From contig CM033118.1 of the NCBI GenBank assembly GCA_019321725.1, positions 10,566,071-10,630,070 of the forward strand: a stretch of 64,000 nt of DNA, written 5' to 3'. This DNA is from Paulownia fortunei (taxonomy: Eukaryota > Streptophyta > Magnoliopsida > Lamiales > Paulowniaceae). Shown one piece after another: positions 24,683 to 37,132 of this stretch; position 1 is the first letter of the stretch; each line of letters opens with the position of its first letter. The translations under genes were made by a program, and so were the position numbers. Under the pieces are notes generated by a model that did not search any database, was not told the DNA's origin, and saw nothing but the letters and a program-made list of their open reading frames with translations.

Positions 24683-25572
24683 TCCAATTAAAATGGCGAA
24701 ACGTGTACAATAATATATTAAATATCAATTTTATATTTTCTATTTATATTTTGGAATTTAATCAAATTTAATTCCTAAATTAAATAGTTAATTACTTGAT
24801 ATTGTAGTATATATTTATTGGCCAATGAATATGTCGATAAGTATCAAATCTCAATTCTTAAAAATCAAGACTTATCTTATAAGTTATGGAAGTGAGTACC
24901 AGCACAAATTGATAATTCAAATCACATCTTGTGATGTTAATCAAATCATGAAAGGCCAATCAAATTTTGCCACTCATCAAATGACTTATCTGAGAACCCC
25001 TATCTTACTAGTATAAATAGGGGTCATTCTCAAAAGTCAAAAACATAAGTTGTGCAGCAATGTTTAGGTGATGATGAAGCCATCCAACCTATGGAATAAG
25101 CTCATTCTAGGATTTGTGGTCCTCATCAATCAGGCCCAAAGTTACAATTTTGAATAAAAAGGATGGGTTACTATTGGTCAATAATGGTAAAATATTGCTA
25201 GGATTACGCACAAAGATGTTAAATTTATCAATTTCAGATAAATCTTATTCCCCAACCGCCTGAGTCGTTACACCCTACTATTGCTTCATGATCGTTTGAC
25301 GCTTGGGGATTAGATGTGGTTGGACCTATGACAAAGTTTTCTAGAGGGCATTTATATATTTTGGCTGCAACTCACTATTTTTCTAAGTGGGCTGAAGCAA
25401 TACCTCTCAAAAGAGGTAACGAAGGAAAATGTTGCTGACTTTATCTGTATCAATATTTTTCATCGCTATGGGATTCCTCGATATACAATCATGGAAAATG
25501 GAAAGCCATTTTACAACAGTTTGATAGATAAGCTTTGTGAGAAGCTAAATTTGTAGAAAAATTAAATTTGTG
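24683..25572 (+). repeat. array monomer 6
   Basis: 890 bp, TATA box at 25012. Closest relative is monomer 3, 2,620 bp upstream. Confidence 0.87.
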
Positions 25573-26441
25573 CCAATTAAATGACGACACGTGCATAATA
25601 ATATAATAAATATCAATTTTATATTTTCCATTTATATTTTGGAATTTAATTAAATTTAATTTCTAAATTAAATAGTTAATTACTTGATATTGTAGTATAT
25701 ATTTTATTGTTCAATGATATGTCACCAAGTGTCAAATCTTAATTCTTTGAAATCAAGACTTATCTTATAAGTTATGGAAATGATAACAATACAAATTGGT
25801 AATTCAAATCACATATCAAATTATGAATAGCCAATCAAATTTTGTCCCTTCATCAAATGATTTGTCCAAGAACCTTTATCTTACTAGTATAAATAGAAGG
25901 TCATTCTCAAGAGTCAAAAAATAAGTTGTGAAGCGTTGTTTAGGTGATGATGATGGCCTTCCAACCTATGGAATAAGCTCATTCTGGGTTTTGGGGTGCT
26001 CATCAATCAGGCCTAAAGTTGCACTTATGAATAAAAAGGATGGGTTACTATTGACCAATAATGGTAAAAGATTGCACGGATTGTGCATAAAGATGTTAAG
26101 TCAATTTCATGCAAATGTTATTCACCAACCGCCTGAGCCGTTACACCCTACTATTGCTTCATGACCTTTTGATGCTTCGGGATAGATGTGGTTGGACCTA
26201 TGACAAAGTCTTCTAGAGGATAATTATAATTTTGGCTGCAACTAACTACTTTTTTAAGTGGGCTGAAGCAATACCTCTTAAAGAGGTAAAGAAGGAAAAT
26301 GTTGCTGACTTTATTTGTATCAATATTATTCATCGTTATGGATTCCTTGATATATAATCACGTATAATAGAAAGCCTTTTTGCAACAGTTTGATAGATAA
26401 GCTTTGTGAGAAGCTAAATTTGTAGAAAAACAAAATTTATG
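25573..26441 (+). repeat. array monomer 7
   Basis: 869 bp, TATA box at 25888. Closest relative is monomer 4, 2,621 bp upstream, with the same small deletion. Confidence 0.87.
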
Positions 26442-27302
26442 CCAATTAAATGGCGACACAAATACAATAATATATTAAATATCAATTTTATATTTTCCAT
26501 TTATATTTTGAAATTTAAAAAAAATTAATTCCTTATTTAATAGTTAATTACTTGATCTTGTATTATATATTTTATTGGCCAATGATATGTTTTGAAATCA
26601 AGACTTATTTGTTAGTTATGGAAGTGAGTACCATCACAAATTGATAATTTAAATCACATCTTGTGATGTCAATCAAATCATGAATGACCAATCAAATTGT
26701 GTCATTCATCAAATGATTTATCCAAGAACTACTATCTTGCTAGTATAAATAGGGGTCATTCTCAAGAGTCAAAAACATAAGATGTGAAGCGATGTGTAGG
26801 TAAGGATGAAGCCATCCAACATATGGAATAAGCTCATTCTTGGTTTTGCGGTACTCATCAATCAAGCCCAAAAGTTGCACTTCCAAATAAAATGTATAGG
26901 TTACTATTAGCCGACATTGGTAAAATATTGCATGGATTATGCACAAAGATGTCAAATTTATCTATTTCATGCAAATCTAATTCACCAACCGCCTGAGTCG
27001 TTATGCCCCTACTATTGCTTCATGGCCATTTGACGCTTGGGATTAGATGTGGTTGGACCTATTATAAAGTCTTCTAGAGGGCATTTGTACATTTTGGCTG
27101 CAACTGACTACTTTTCTAAGTGGGCTGAAGCAGTACCTTTCAAATTGGTAAAGAAGGAAATTGTTGTTGACTTTATCTTTATCAATATTATTCTTCACTA
27201 TGGGATTCCTCGATATATAATCACAGATAATGGAAAGCCCTTTACAATAGTTTGATAAATAAAGCTTTGTTAGAAGCTAAATTTATAGAACAATTAAATT
27301 GT
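26442..27302 (+). repeat. array monomer 8
   Basis: 861 bp, TATA box at 26744 in the cttgctag variant. The promoter part matches monomer 5, but the integrase part matches monomer 10 (attataaagtc, attcttcac). The frame 27037-27255 holds GHLYILAATDYFSKWAEA and RYIITDNGKPF. Confidence 0.87.
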
Positions 27303-27876
27303 GCCAATAAATGACGACACATGTACAAAAATATGTTAATATCAATTTTATATTTTATATTTTATATTTAGATTTAATCGAATTTAATCCCTTAGTTAAA
27401 TAGTTAATTACTTGATATTGTAGTATATATTTATTGGCCAATAATATATCGTCAAGTGTCAAATCTCAATTCTTGAAAATCAAGACTTATCTTGTAAGTT
27501 ATGAAGTGACTACCAACACAAATTGATAATTCAAATCACATTTTGTGATGTCAATCAAATCATGAATGGCAATCAAATTTTTTCCACTTCATCAAATGAC
27601 ATATCCAAGAACCACTATCTTTCTAGTATAAATAGAGGTCATTCTCAAGAGTCAAAAAAATAATTGTGAAGCGGTGTTTAGGTGATGATAAAGCATACAA
27701 CCTATGGAATAATCTCATTCTGGATTTGGTGCTCATCATTCAGGCCTAAAGTTCTACTTCCGAATAAAAATGATGAATTACTATTGGCCAACAATGGTAA
27801 AAGTGCATGGATTACGAATAAAGATGTCAAGCCTGCAATTTCATGCAAATCTTATTCACCCCGTCTGAGTATGAAA
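27303..27876 (+). repeat. array monomer 9, truncated
   Basis: TATA box at 27627. The unit is cut off inside the integrase zinc-binding segment near 27870, where an inverted piece of a monomer begins. Confidence 0.8.
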
Positions 27877-27883
27877 ATCTTAT

Positions 27884-28290
27884 CACAAAACCCAGAATGA
27901 GCTTATTCTGTAGGTTTGAATGGCAACATCATCACCTAAACATCGCTTCAACAAACTTATGTTTTTTACTCTTGATAATGACCCCTATTTAAACTAGCAA
28001 GATAGTGGTTCTTGGATAAAATCATTTGATGAAGTGACACAATTTGATTGACATCACAAGATGTGATTTGAATTACCAAATTTGTATGGTACTCACTTTC
28101 ACAACTTACAAGATATCTTGTGAATGTCAATCAAATTGTGTCACTTCATCAAATGATTTATCCAAGAACCACTATCTTGCTAGTATAAATAGGGGTCATT
28201 ATCAAGAGTCAAAAACATAAGTTGTGAAGTGATGTTTAGGTGATGATGTAGCCATTCAACCTACAGAATAAGCTCATTCTGGGTTTTGTG
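27884..28290. repeat. inverted duplication within the array (hairpin)
   Basis: The left arm 27884-28060 is the reverse complement of the right arm 28117-28290, with a 56-bp spacer that is itself inverted monomer sequence. The arms share private variants (cctacagaataag, attatcaagag, attgtgtcac) and look more than 90 percent identical by eye. A transcript across the site would fold into a stem of about 175 bp. Confidence 0.85.
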
Positions 28291-28747
28291 GTACTCATCA
28301 ATCAGGCCCAAAGTTGTACTTCCGAATAAAAAGGATGGGTTACTATTGGCTGACATTGGTGAAAGATTGCTTGGATTATGCATAAAGATATCAAATCTAT
28401 CAATTTCATGCAAATCTTATTCACCAATAGCCTGAGTCGTTATGGCCTACTATTTGCTTCATGGCCGTTTGACGCTTGGGGATTAGATGTGGTTGGACCT
28501 ATTATAAAGTCTTCTAGAGGGCATTTGTACATTTTAACTGCAACTAACTACTTTTCTAAGTGGGCTGAAGCGATACCTTTCAAAGAGGTAAAGAAGGAAA
28601 TTATTGTTGACTTTATCTTTATCAATATTATTCTTCACTATGGGATTCCTCGATATATAATCACATAATGGAAAGCCCATTTGCAACAGTTTGATAGATA
28701 AGCTTTGTGAGAAGTTAAATTTGTAGACAAATTAAATTTGGGCCAAA
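28117..28747 (+). repeat. array monomer 10, truncated at 5' side
   Basis: TATA box at 28184. The frame 28378-28668 (96 codons) covers SWPFDAWGLDVVGPIIKSS and the following core to RYIIT. The unit stops at tttgggcc, where gypsy RT sequence in the other orientation begins. Confidence 0.83.
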
Positions 28748-29346
28748 ATTCGCACTTTTTGAATTTAGCATACAACTGCTTTTCCTTAAGAACTTGCAGC
28801 ACAATCTTCAAATGTTCCTTGTGTTCTTCTTTATCACGTGAATAAATTAGATATCATCAATAAACACTATCACAAATTTATGGAGATATTACTTGAAGAC
28901 CTTATTCATTAGATCCATAAAAGTTGCAGAGGCATTGGTTAAACCGAAGGGCATCACTAGAAATTCATAATGTCTATACCTTGTTCGGAATGCAGTCTTT
29001 TGTATGTCTTCTTCCTTGATCTTCAATTGATGTACCCAGAGCGCAAATCAATCTTAGAAAATATTGATGCTCCCTGCAATTGATCAAACAAATCATCTAT
29101 TCTTGGAAGTAGATACTTATTCTTGATTGTTACTTTATTCAATTCTCTATAATGAATGCACAACCACAATGTACCATCCTTCTTTTTCACGAAAAACACA
29201 AGTGCTCCCCAAGGAGAATAACTAGGGTGAATAAAACCCTTATCAGGCAATTCTTGCAATTGAACCTTTAACTCTTTCAATTCTGTTGGTGCCATTTGAT
29301 ATGGTGCTTTAGAAATAGAGGTAGTCCCTAGCATAACATCAATCAT
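28748..29346 (-). pseudogene. gypsy reverse transcriptase, N-terminal part
   Basis: The frame 29346-29023 holds [60 protein letters not shown] and [12 protein letters not shown]. After a frame break, minus-strand sequence to 28748 continues with [17 protein letters not shown] and VFIDDI (the polymerase Asp pair), then a stop. The sequence ends after the thumb-proximal part, at the array junction. Confidence 0.88.
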
Positions 29347-29753
29347 AAATTCAATCTCTCAATCCGGTGGTAGTCCCGGTAAATCATCTGAAAATACCTC
29401 AAGAAATTCTTGAACCACATCTATATTTTCTGGCTTCAATTGTGCTTCGACCAAAGTGTCCAGAACATTTACCAAATATCCAACACAACCTTTATTCAAC
29501 ATCTTTCAAGCTTTCAAAGTAGTTATAATTGGTAAAGATAGTGAGGATGAAGTACCATTAAACATAAATTGTTCTTCCCCAGGTGGCTAAAAAATCAAAA
29601 TCTTCTTGTTACAATCAATTATTGCATGATATTTGGTAAGCCAATCCATACCCAAAATAACCTAAAAATTTGGCATCGATAAAATAACGAGATCTGCATA
29701 GAGAGTCCTATCACTAATCTGAATAGAACAAGCCCTTAACATTTAGTTGGAAT
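29347..29753 (-). pseudogene. protease to RT linker, decayed
   Basis: Continuation of pol between protease and RT. No long frame is left. Its position and orientation support the assignment, but I can define no motif. Confidence 0.5.
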
Positions 29754-29951
29754 CTATTTTTCCCCGGATGGAACAGTCACATTGTACCTTACTTTTAATA
29801 AATCTGGTGTAATACCTAATTTTCTCACAAATGCACGTGATGCAAATGAATGCATAAATTCAGAATCTATCAATACAATTATAGATATCCCAAAAATTAA
29901 AATAGTACCTGTGACTATGAAAGCATCTATATTAGCTTGTTCTTGTGTCAT
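29754..29951 (-). pseudogene. gypsy aspartic protease
   Basis: The frame contains GISIIVLIDSEFMHSFASRAFV followed by KLGITP. The family motif is DSG(A/S)THSF; here the Gly after Asp-Ser is Glu, so the protease is inactive. It overlaps the end of the gag frame, as usual in gypsy elements. Confidence 0.75.
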
Positions 29952-30901
29952 TGCATATACTCTCCCCTGTACTATTGGGCAATCCTTTGCTATATGTCCA
30001 GCTTTTTACATTTAAAGCAATGATTTGTACTACTAAAGCATTCCCCAAAATGATTTTTCCCACACTTAGCACATTTAGGTCTTTCAACTGTAGTAGAAGT
30101 TTGCCCAACTCTAGGACACTTTTCATTCCCTGGTTTGATTTTTGCTCTCCTTTCTTCCATTGCTTCAGATTTCTTGGAGTGAATACTTGCTTCTTTTGTT
30201 GATGGAATTTCTCAATCTTTTTCTCATCTAAGTCAGTCATCAAAGCTTTGTCCACCAGTTCCCTAACCTCTATTGCTGAAGACATTCTCATATCTCTTCT
30301 AATTTCTATATTAAGGCCCCTTAGGAAATGATTCATCTTCTCATTGTTGTCTCTAATGATGTAGGACACATACTTGCAACCTTCTTCAAATTTTCTCACA
30401 TAATCACATACAGACATCCCTCCTTGTTTTAACTCCAGGAATTCTTTTACTTTGAGGGACTAGCATCCCTAGTGAAATACTTATTATAAAAGATTGTTTT
30501 AAACCTCTCCAAGTCAACTCTTTCATATTCACTGCAAGTTTAGCGCCTTCCCACCAGGTTCTATCATCCTTCTTTAACAAGAAAATTGCATAGAGTACCC
30601 TCTCAGCATCATCAATTCGCATGCAGTCAAAGATAGGGTCCAAAGATTTCACCCATTCCTCTGCAAAAATAGGATCAGACCCACCATTAAAATCAACAAG
30701 TTCCATCTTTCTAAATTTCTCATACACAGCTTATGGTGGAGGAAGTCGTTGATTCTGTTCTTGGCTTCTCTATTGCATATCTAGCAATTGTTGTATCTAT
30801 TCACCATGCATTCTAGTCTATTGTTGAATGAGATCAGTCAAATTATTCACCACACTATGATTACCCTCATGATCATCCATTGTCTTCATTTTTGGTGCCA
30901 T
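29932..30901 (-). pseudogene. gypsy gag with zinc knuckle
   Basis: The probable start is the ATG at 30901 (MAPKMKTMDDHEG). The frame 30727-30404 holds [20 protein letters not shown], the typical capsid region; 30417-29932 continues with [15 protein letters not shown] and [17 protein letters not shown] zinc knuckle ([13 protein letters not shown] type) and a second Cys motif are readable near 30000-30080 in shifted frames. It is broken by stops and frameshifts. Confidence 0.85.
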
Positions 30902-31082
30902 GACCTAATATGCATTATCTGATCTCATTCCATTCATTAGCTAATAATAAATGCATAATCATGACAATAACATAAAATAAAATTTGATCAAGTAAACATA
31001 AAAGCAAATAAACAAATAGTTGATCGAGTTTTTCAGTCAGGATGTGTTCATATGCCTTTTTCTGTCTTCAAGAATGACTAAA

Positions 31083-31099
31083 CCTCCGCTCTAATACCA
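31083..31099 (-). other. primer-binding site, initiator Met-tRNA type
   Basis: The minus strand reads tggtattagagcggagg, one mismatch from the TGGTATCAGAGC core, placed a few bases after the LTR end. Confidence 0.75.
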
Positions 31100-31104
31100 C
31101 AAAC

Positions 31105-33362
31105 TATAACACCCTTAACCTAACTACAGAACCTAAACAAGTTAATACAGCTAAGTCAAGAAGTGTTAACTTTCATCAATACTAGAGTTATGATTTTAAT
31201 AGAAGTTCTCATTTCTGACTATAAGATAAAGAACTTGAATTCATTTGTTGTTTTATTTCGTTGTAGACACAACATATACATAAATCAAAACTGAATACAT
31301 CCGTTTACAAAATCATAACAGAACGGCTTATTTAAAAATAAAATAGAGTTTTCAAAATAGACTACAAAATAGCTCAAAGCATGGCAGATGAACAAATCTC
31401 TATCCGGCCGCTCTGGAGACTCAGTCAACCTCTAAACCTATACATTTCCACCTGCATCACATGAATCTAATGAGCTAAAGGCTCAGTAAGGTGGAACTGA
31501 TGCAGTAACAAATAACGTACATGCAAGTCACATAAATAATTAAATGCATTATTCAATTTAATAACTTGCATTCATAAATCATTCTTTAAGGCCCTTGAAG
31601 TGTGGTGCCTAACTAATAGCGATAGAACCATAATTTTCAAAACCTATTCATAATGATTGAACAATAAGAGAAATAATACGGGGTTTTCATACTTGGTCTT
31701 TCAACCTCAAGTATTAGTTGTATTCTGTCTCATTCATTGTAGCTTTTCTATATCGATTTTTCAACATCAAGTATTTACCACTATTTGTTGAGTCCGTCAG
31801 TCCCTCCCACATTCCTTACCTACCCAACCATTAATCAAGTACCATACTTCCTTTTCAAAAATCTCATTATATTTTTAATAGTATCATACTTCATGAACCA
31901 TGAATGCATCAAACATTACATCACTTGACAAATAATGATAATTACATTAAAACATGAACAACATTATATAATTCTTGTGATGCAGCAAATGAAAGTTTCA
32001 ACTTACCTCAAGTCCACTTTGTGCTAAGTGAAAAGGTCAATCTCTTTGGAAGATAGGATATGTTAAAGGCCTACCATAATCAAATCATGTACCTTTCAAT
32101 ATCCTTTTAATAAATCATATAATCTATTCTAATTAAAATCACATACACTTTTCAATCTTTTGTAAACAATTACATATCAATTACATGACCTCAAAAATAT
32201 TGCATAATCCATATTTTACTACTAATTCAAGACATTAAACATTAGGCCAGCAATTAAATAACTAATAATCTAAACATAAATATTAGGGCTGCCCCCAAAA
32301 CTTGAACACAATCTAAAATAACATGAGTAAACTCGATTCTATCTTAAATTAATTCTAACCATTAATTAAGCAAACTAATTGCTATTATTCTCAATAATTC
32401 ATAGAAACTTCCAAACACAATATAAACATTACAAGATTAATAGAAATAAGTAAATTAAGCATATTTTACAAGACTCAATTTTGCTAGAAACTAGCTTTGT
32501 TTTGGATTCAAGTCTATCCTAGTTGAGTTTTCATTCATACAAAAATATACTAAAATATGTAACCATCCAAGATACTATAAATTCATCATAAGAAACATTG
32601 AAAAAGAATATACCTTGATTAAGTTGGAATTAAGCTTCAAAATCAATAGTTTTCAAGCTTAAAAGGGTAAAAATTTGTTCTAGTTTGTGTTCTATGGATT
32701 AAATTCAATTTTTATGAGTATGACAGTGTAGAAATTCGAGACAAACTTGGAAAAAAAGGGCTAGTCATTTTTTAGGTGCTTTCATAAGAAAATATGGCTA
32801 AAATGACTTCTTTGACATTTCAAAGAGAGGTAAGTGGAGAGTGATGATTGGTTGCATCATGCTTGGTGTCTTTTCATGCCAAAAAGCCACATTTATGGGC
32901 TAGGGAGATGACAAAATTGATGCTTTGGTATTATAATCAATTAGAATGATTTCATGCAAGCTAGTCAACCTACCAATTAAATTGCACCATTTTCCATACT
33001 TTTAGTTCTTAGCCAAATGTAGCATATTTCATGCAAATATTTAGGCAAACAATCACTTTAGAATGTAACAAGTATGGAGCAATACAAATAATTTATTTCA
33101 TTACCATTCAACATATCAATCTTTCTTAATCGAGATACCGAGTTTTTTACTACAAAAAGTCACTTAAGTAATATGTTAATAAAAAAACAAAAGTTTGATC
33201 TCATATTTTATGTACTAGCATAAGTGGAGCATATAGTAACAATTATTCATGTTTGAACAATCATGCTATTTATAAGCCATAATCCAATAATGCGTATTGA
33301 TTAGATGTATATTCATGCAAGAAGTTTATTATTGGATATGTAGGAGACAATTAGGCAATACA
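31105..33362 (-). repeat. 5' LTR of the chromovirus-like element
   Basis: The LTR is 2,258 bp. On the minus strand it starts tgtattgcc at 33362 and ends gggtgttata at 31105. It aligns along its length with the solo LTR at 50071-52398 (opposite strand). It contains imperfect repeats of a tcaa-cctcaagtatt motif near 31690-31790, also seen in the solo LTR. Confidence 0.82.
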
Positions 33363-33604
33363 TACAAAGTCTTCTAGAGGGCATTTGTACATTTTCGCTA
33401 CAGCTGACTGCTTTTCTAAGTGGGTTGAAGCGAAACCTTTCAAAGAGGTAAAGAAGGAAAATATTATTAACTTTATCTGTATCAATATTATTTATTGCTA
33501 TGAGATTCCTCGATATATAACAATGGATAATGGGAAGCCCTTTTGCATCAGTTTGAGAGATAAGCTTTGTGAGAAGTTAAATTTGTAGACAAATTAAACT
33601 TGTG
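33363..33604 (+). repeat. array monomer 11, 3' part only
   Basis: The unit starts in mid-integrase at tacaaagtcttctagagg, directly beside the gypsy LTR edge. The frame 33385-33588 holds YIFATADCFSKWVEAKPFKE and DKLCEKLNL. Confidence 0.83.
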
Positions 33605-34493
33605 CGAATTAGATGGCAACACGTGTACAATAATATATTAAATATTAATTTTATATTTTCTATTTATATTTTGGAATTTAATCAACTTAAATTTCTAAAT
33701 TAAATAGTTAATTACTTGATATTATAGTATATATTTTATTAATCAATCACATATCGTCAAGTGTTAATTCTCAATATTTGGAAATCAAGACTTATCTTAT
33801 AACTTATGTAAGTGAGTACCAACACAAATTGGTAATACAAATTACATATTGGGATGTCAATCAAATCATGAATGGCCAATTAAATTTTGTCATTTCATCA
33901 AATGATTTATTAAAAAACCTCGATCTTACTCGTACAAATAGGGGTTATTCTCAAGAGTCAAAAACATAAGTTGTGAAGCGATGTTTAAGTGATGATGAAG
34001 TCATCCAAGCTACAGAAGAAGCTCATTCTGGGATTTGTGGTACTCTTCAAATAGGCCTAAAGTTGCACTTCTGAATAAAAAGGATAGGCTAATATTAGCC
34101 GACACTGGTAAAAGATTACATGGATTATTTATAAAGATGTCAAGTCTATCAATTTCATGCAAATCTTATTCACCGATGATCTGAGCTGTTATACCCTACT
34201 ATTTTTTCTTGGCCGTTTGACGCTTGGGGATTAGATATGGTTGGACATGTCACAAAGCCTTCTAGAGGGCATTTAAACATTTTGGTTGCAACTGACTACT
34301 TTTCTAAGTGGGTTGAAGCAATACCTTTCAAAGAGGTAAAAAAGGAAAATGTTGCTGACTTTATCCATATCAATATTATTTATCACTATGGGATTCCTTG
34401 ATATATAATCATGAATAATGGAAAGCCCTTTTTGTAAAAGTTTGAAAAATAAGCTTTGTGAGAAGTTAAATTTGTAGACAAATTAAATTTGTG
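33605..34493 (+). repeat. array monomer 12
   Basis: 889 bp. It is the only unit with a sense codon (cagaagaagctcattc) where nearly all others have an in-frame TAA, so it keeps the ancestral integrase state there. The TATA box is decayed to tacaaata (33933). Confidence 0.87.
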
Positions 34494-35381
34494 TCAATTA
34501 AATGGCAACACGTGTACAATAATATATTATATATAAATTTTATATTTTCTATTTATATTTTAAAATTCAATCAAATTTAATTCCTAAATAAAATAGTTAA
34601 TTACATGATATTGTAGTATATATTTTATTGATCAACCACATATCGCCAATCGTCAAATCTCAATTCCTTGAAAATCAAGACTTATCCTATAAGTTATGGA
34701 AGTGAGTACCAATACAAATTGGTAATTCAAATCACATCTTGTAATGTCATTCTAGTCCTGATGGCCAATCAAATTTAGCCACCTCATCTCATGACTTATC
34801 CAAGAACCCCTATCTTACAAGTATACACAGGGGTCATTCTCAAAAGTCAAAAAGATAAGTTGTAAAGCAGTGTTTAGGTGATGATGAAGCCATCCAACCT
34901 TTGGAATAAGCTCATTCTAAGACTTGTGATGCTCATCAATCAGGCCCAAAGTTGTACTTTTGAATAAAAAGAATGGGTTACTATTTGCCAACAATGGTAA
35001 AAGATTGTGTGTATTATGCACAAAGATGTCAAGCCTGTCAATTTCATGCAAATCTTATCCACCTACTGCCAAAGTCGTTACACCCTACTATTACTTCATG
35101 GTTATTTGACGCTTAGGGATTATATATGGTTGAACCTATGACAAATTCTTCTAAAGGGCATTTGTACATTTTTGTTGTAATTGACTACTTTTCTAAGTGG
35201 GCTGAAACGATACCTCTCAAAGAGGTAAAAAAGAAAAATGTTGTTGACTTTATCCCTATCAATATTATTTATCGCTATGGGATTCCTCGATATATAATCA
35301 CGGATAATAGAAAGCCATTTTGCAATAGTTTGATAGATAAGATTTGTGAAAAGTTAAATTTATAGACAAATTAAATTTGTG
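34494..35381 (+). repeat. array monomer 13
   Basis: 888 bp, decayed TATA box at 34822. The frame 35126-35365 (79 codons) covers the core from MVEPMTNSSKGHLYIF to ICEKLNL. Confidence 0.87.
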
Positions 35382-36249
35382 CCAATTAAATGGCGACATG
35401 CGTACAATAATATATTAAATATTAATTTTATATTTTATATTTTTATTTTGGAATTTAATCAAATTTAATTCCTAAATTTAATAGTTAATTACTTGATATT
35501 GTAGTATATGTTTCATTAGCCAATGATATGTCGCCATGTGTCAAATTTCAATTTTTAAAAATCAAGACTTATCTTGTAAATTATGGAAGTGAGTACCAAT
35601 ACAAATTGGTAATTCAAATCACACCTTGTGATGTCAATCAAATTTAACCACTTTATCAAATAACTTATCCTAGAACCCCTATCTTACTAGTATAAATAGG
35701 GGTCATTCTCAAGAGTCAAAAACATTAGTTGAGAAGCAATGTTTCGGTGATGATGAAGCCATTCAAGCTATGGAATAAGCTCATTCTGGGATATGTGGTA
35801 CTCATCAATCAGGATTAAAGTTACACTTCTGAATAAAAAGGATGGGTTACTATTGGCCGACAATAGTAAAAGATTGCATGGATTATGCACAAAGAGGTCA
35901 AGCTTATCACTTTCATGCAAATCTTATTCACCAACCGCTTAAGTCGTTATACCCTACAATTGCTTCATGGTCAGCTGACGATTGGGGATTAGATATGGTT
36001 AGACCTATGATAAAGTCTTCTGTAGGGCATTTGTACATTTTGGCTGCAATTGACTACTTTTTTAAGTGGACTGAAACGATATCTTTTAAAGAGGTAAAAA
36101 AGAAAAATATTGCTGACTTTATCTACACCAATATTATTTATCTCATGGGATTCTTTGATATATAATCACGGATAATGGAAATCCCTTTTGCAATAGTTGG
36201 ATAGATAAGCTTTGTGAGAAGTTAAATTTGTAGACAAATTAAAAATGTG
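35382..36249 (+). repeat. array monomer 14
   Basis: 868 bp, TATA box at 35691. The frame 35842-36165 (107 codons) runs from MGYYWPTIVKDCMDYAQRG through LDMVRPMIKSS to the second core block. Confidence 0.87.
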
Positions 36250-37132
36250 CCAATTAAATGTAGACACGTGTACAATAATATATCAAATATCAATTTTATA
36301 TTTTCTATTTATATTTTGGAATTTAATCAAATTAAATTCCTAAATTAAATATTTAATTACTTAATATAGTAGTATATATTTTATTGGCCAAAGACATGTC
36401 ACCAAGTGTCAAATCTCAATTCTTAGAAATCAAGACTTATCTTGTAGTTTATGGAAGTGAGTACCAACACAAATTAGTAATTTAAATCACATCTTGTGAT
36501 ATTATTCAAATCATGAATGGCGAATCAAATTTTGCCACATCATCAAATGACTTATCCAAGAACCCCTATCTTACTAGTATAAATATTGGTCATTCTCAAT
36601 AGTCAAAAAGATAAATTGTGAAGCATATTTAGATGATGATGAAGCCATCCAATCTATGTATAAACTCATTATAGGATTTGTGTTGCTATAAATCAGGCCT
36701 AAAGTTGTACTTCTGAAAAAAAAGATGGGTTATTATTTGCCAACAATGGTAAAAGATTACATGGATTACCCACAAAGACATCAAGCCTATCAATTTCATG
36801 CAAATATTTTTCACCAACCACCTGAGTCGTTACACCCTACTATTGCTTCATGGTTGTTTGACGTTTGGGGATTAGATGCGGTTAGACCTATTACAAAGTC
36901 TTTTAGAGGGTATTTGTATATTTTGGCTGCAACTGACTACTTTTCTAAGTGGGCTGAAGTGATACCTTTCAAAGAGATAAAGAAGGAAAATGTTACTGAC
37001 TTTATCCATACAATATTATTTATTGTTATGGGATTCCTCGATATATAATCACGGATAATGAAAAGCCCTGCTGTAATAGATTGATAGATAAGGTTTATGA
37101 GAAGTTAAATTTGTTGACAAATTAAATTTCAG
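36250..37132 (+). repeat. array monomer 15
   Basis: 883 bp, TATA box at 36578. The frame 36725-37048 (107 codons) has the same extent as in monomer 14. Confidence 0.87.

Larger units (their letters stand above)
20385..28747 (+). repeat. integrase-derived tandem array, left block
   Basis: Ten head-to-tail monomers of about 860-890 bp, listed singly below. Each has an AT-rich LTR-like segment (about 490 bp; it contains ggcgacacgtg, ggccaat and a TATA box ctagtataaatag) joined to about 390 bp of Ty3/gypsy integrase. The integrase piece holds the zinc-binding region (EEAHSGICG, MGYYWPTM), the first catalytic block (DAWGLDVVGP, ATDYFSKWAEA) and the second ([14 protein letters not shown]). The TATA boxes at 21510, 22392, 23267, 24127, 25012, 25888, 26744 and 27627 show the period. 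Confidence 0.93.
28748..33362 (-). mobile_element. chromovirus-like Ty3/gypsy element, 3'-truncated
   Basis: On the minus strand the order is 5' LTR (33362-31105), primer site, gag, protease and the start of RT, ending abruptly inside RT at 28748. It sits inside the tandem array, which resumes on the far side in a different monomer phase. RNase H, integrase and 3' LTR are gone. The same LTR recurs as a solo LTR at 50071-52398. The RT type ([20 protein letters not shown]) suggests the Tekay/Del clade; this is from memory of the family. Confidence 0.83.
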
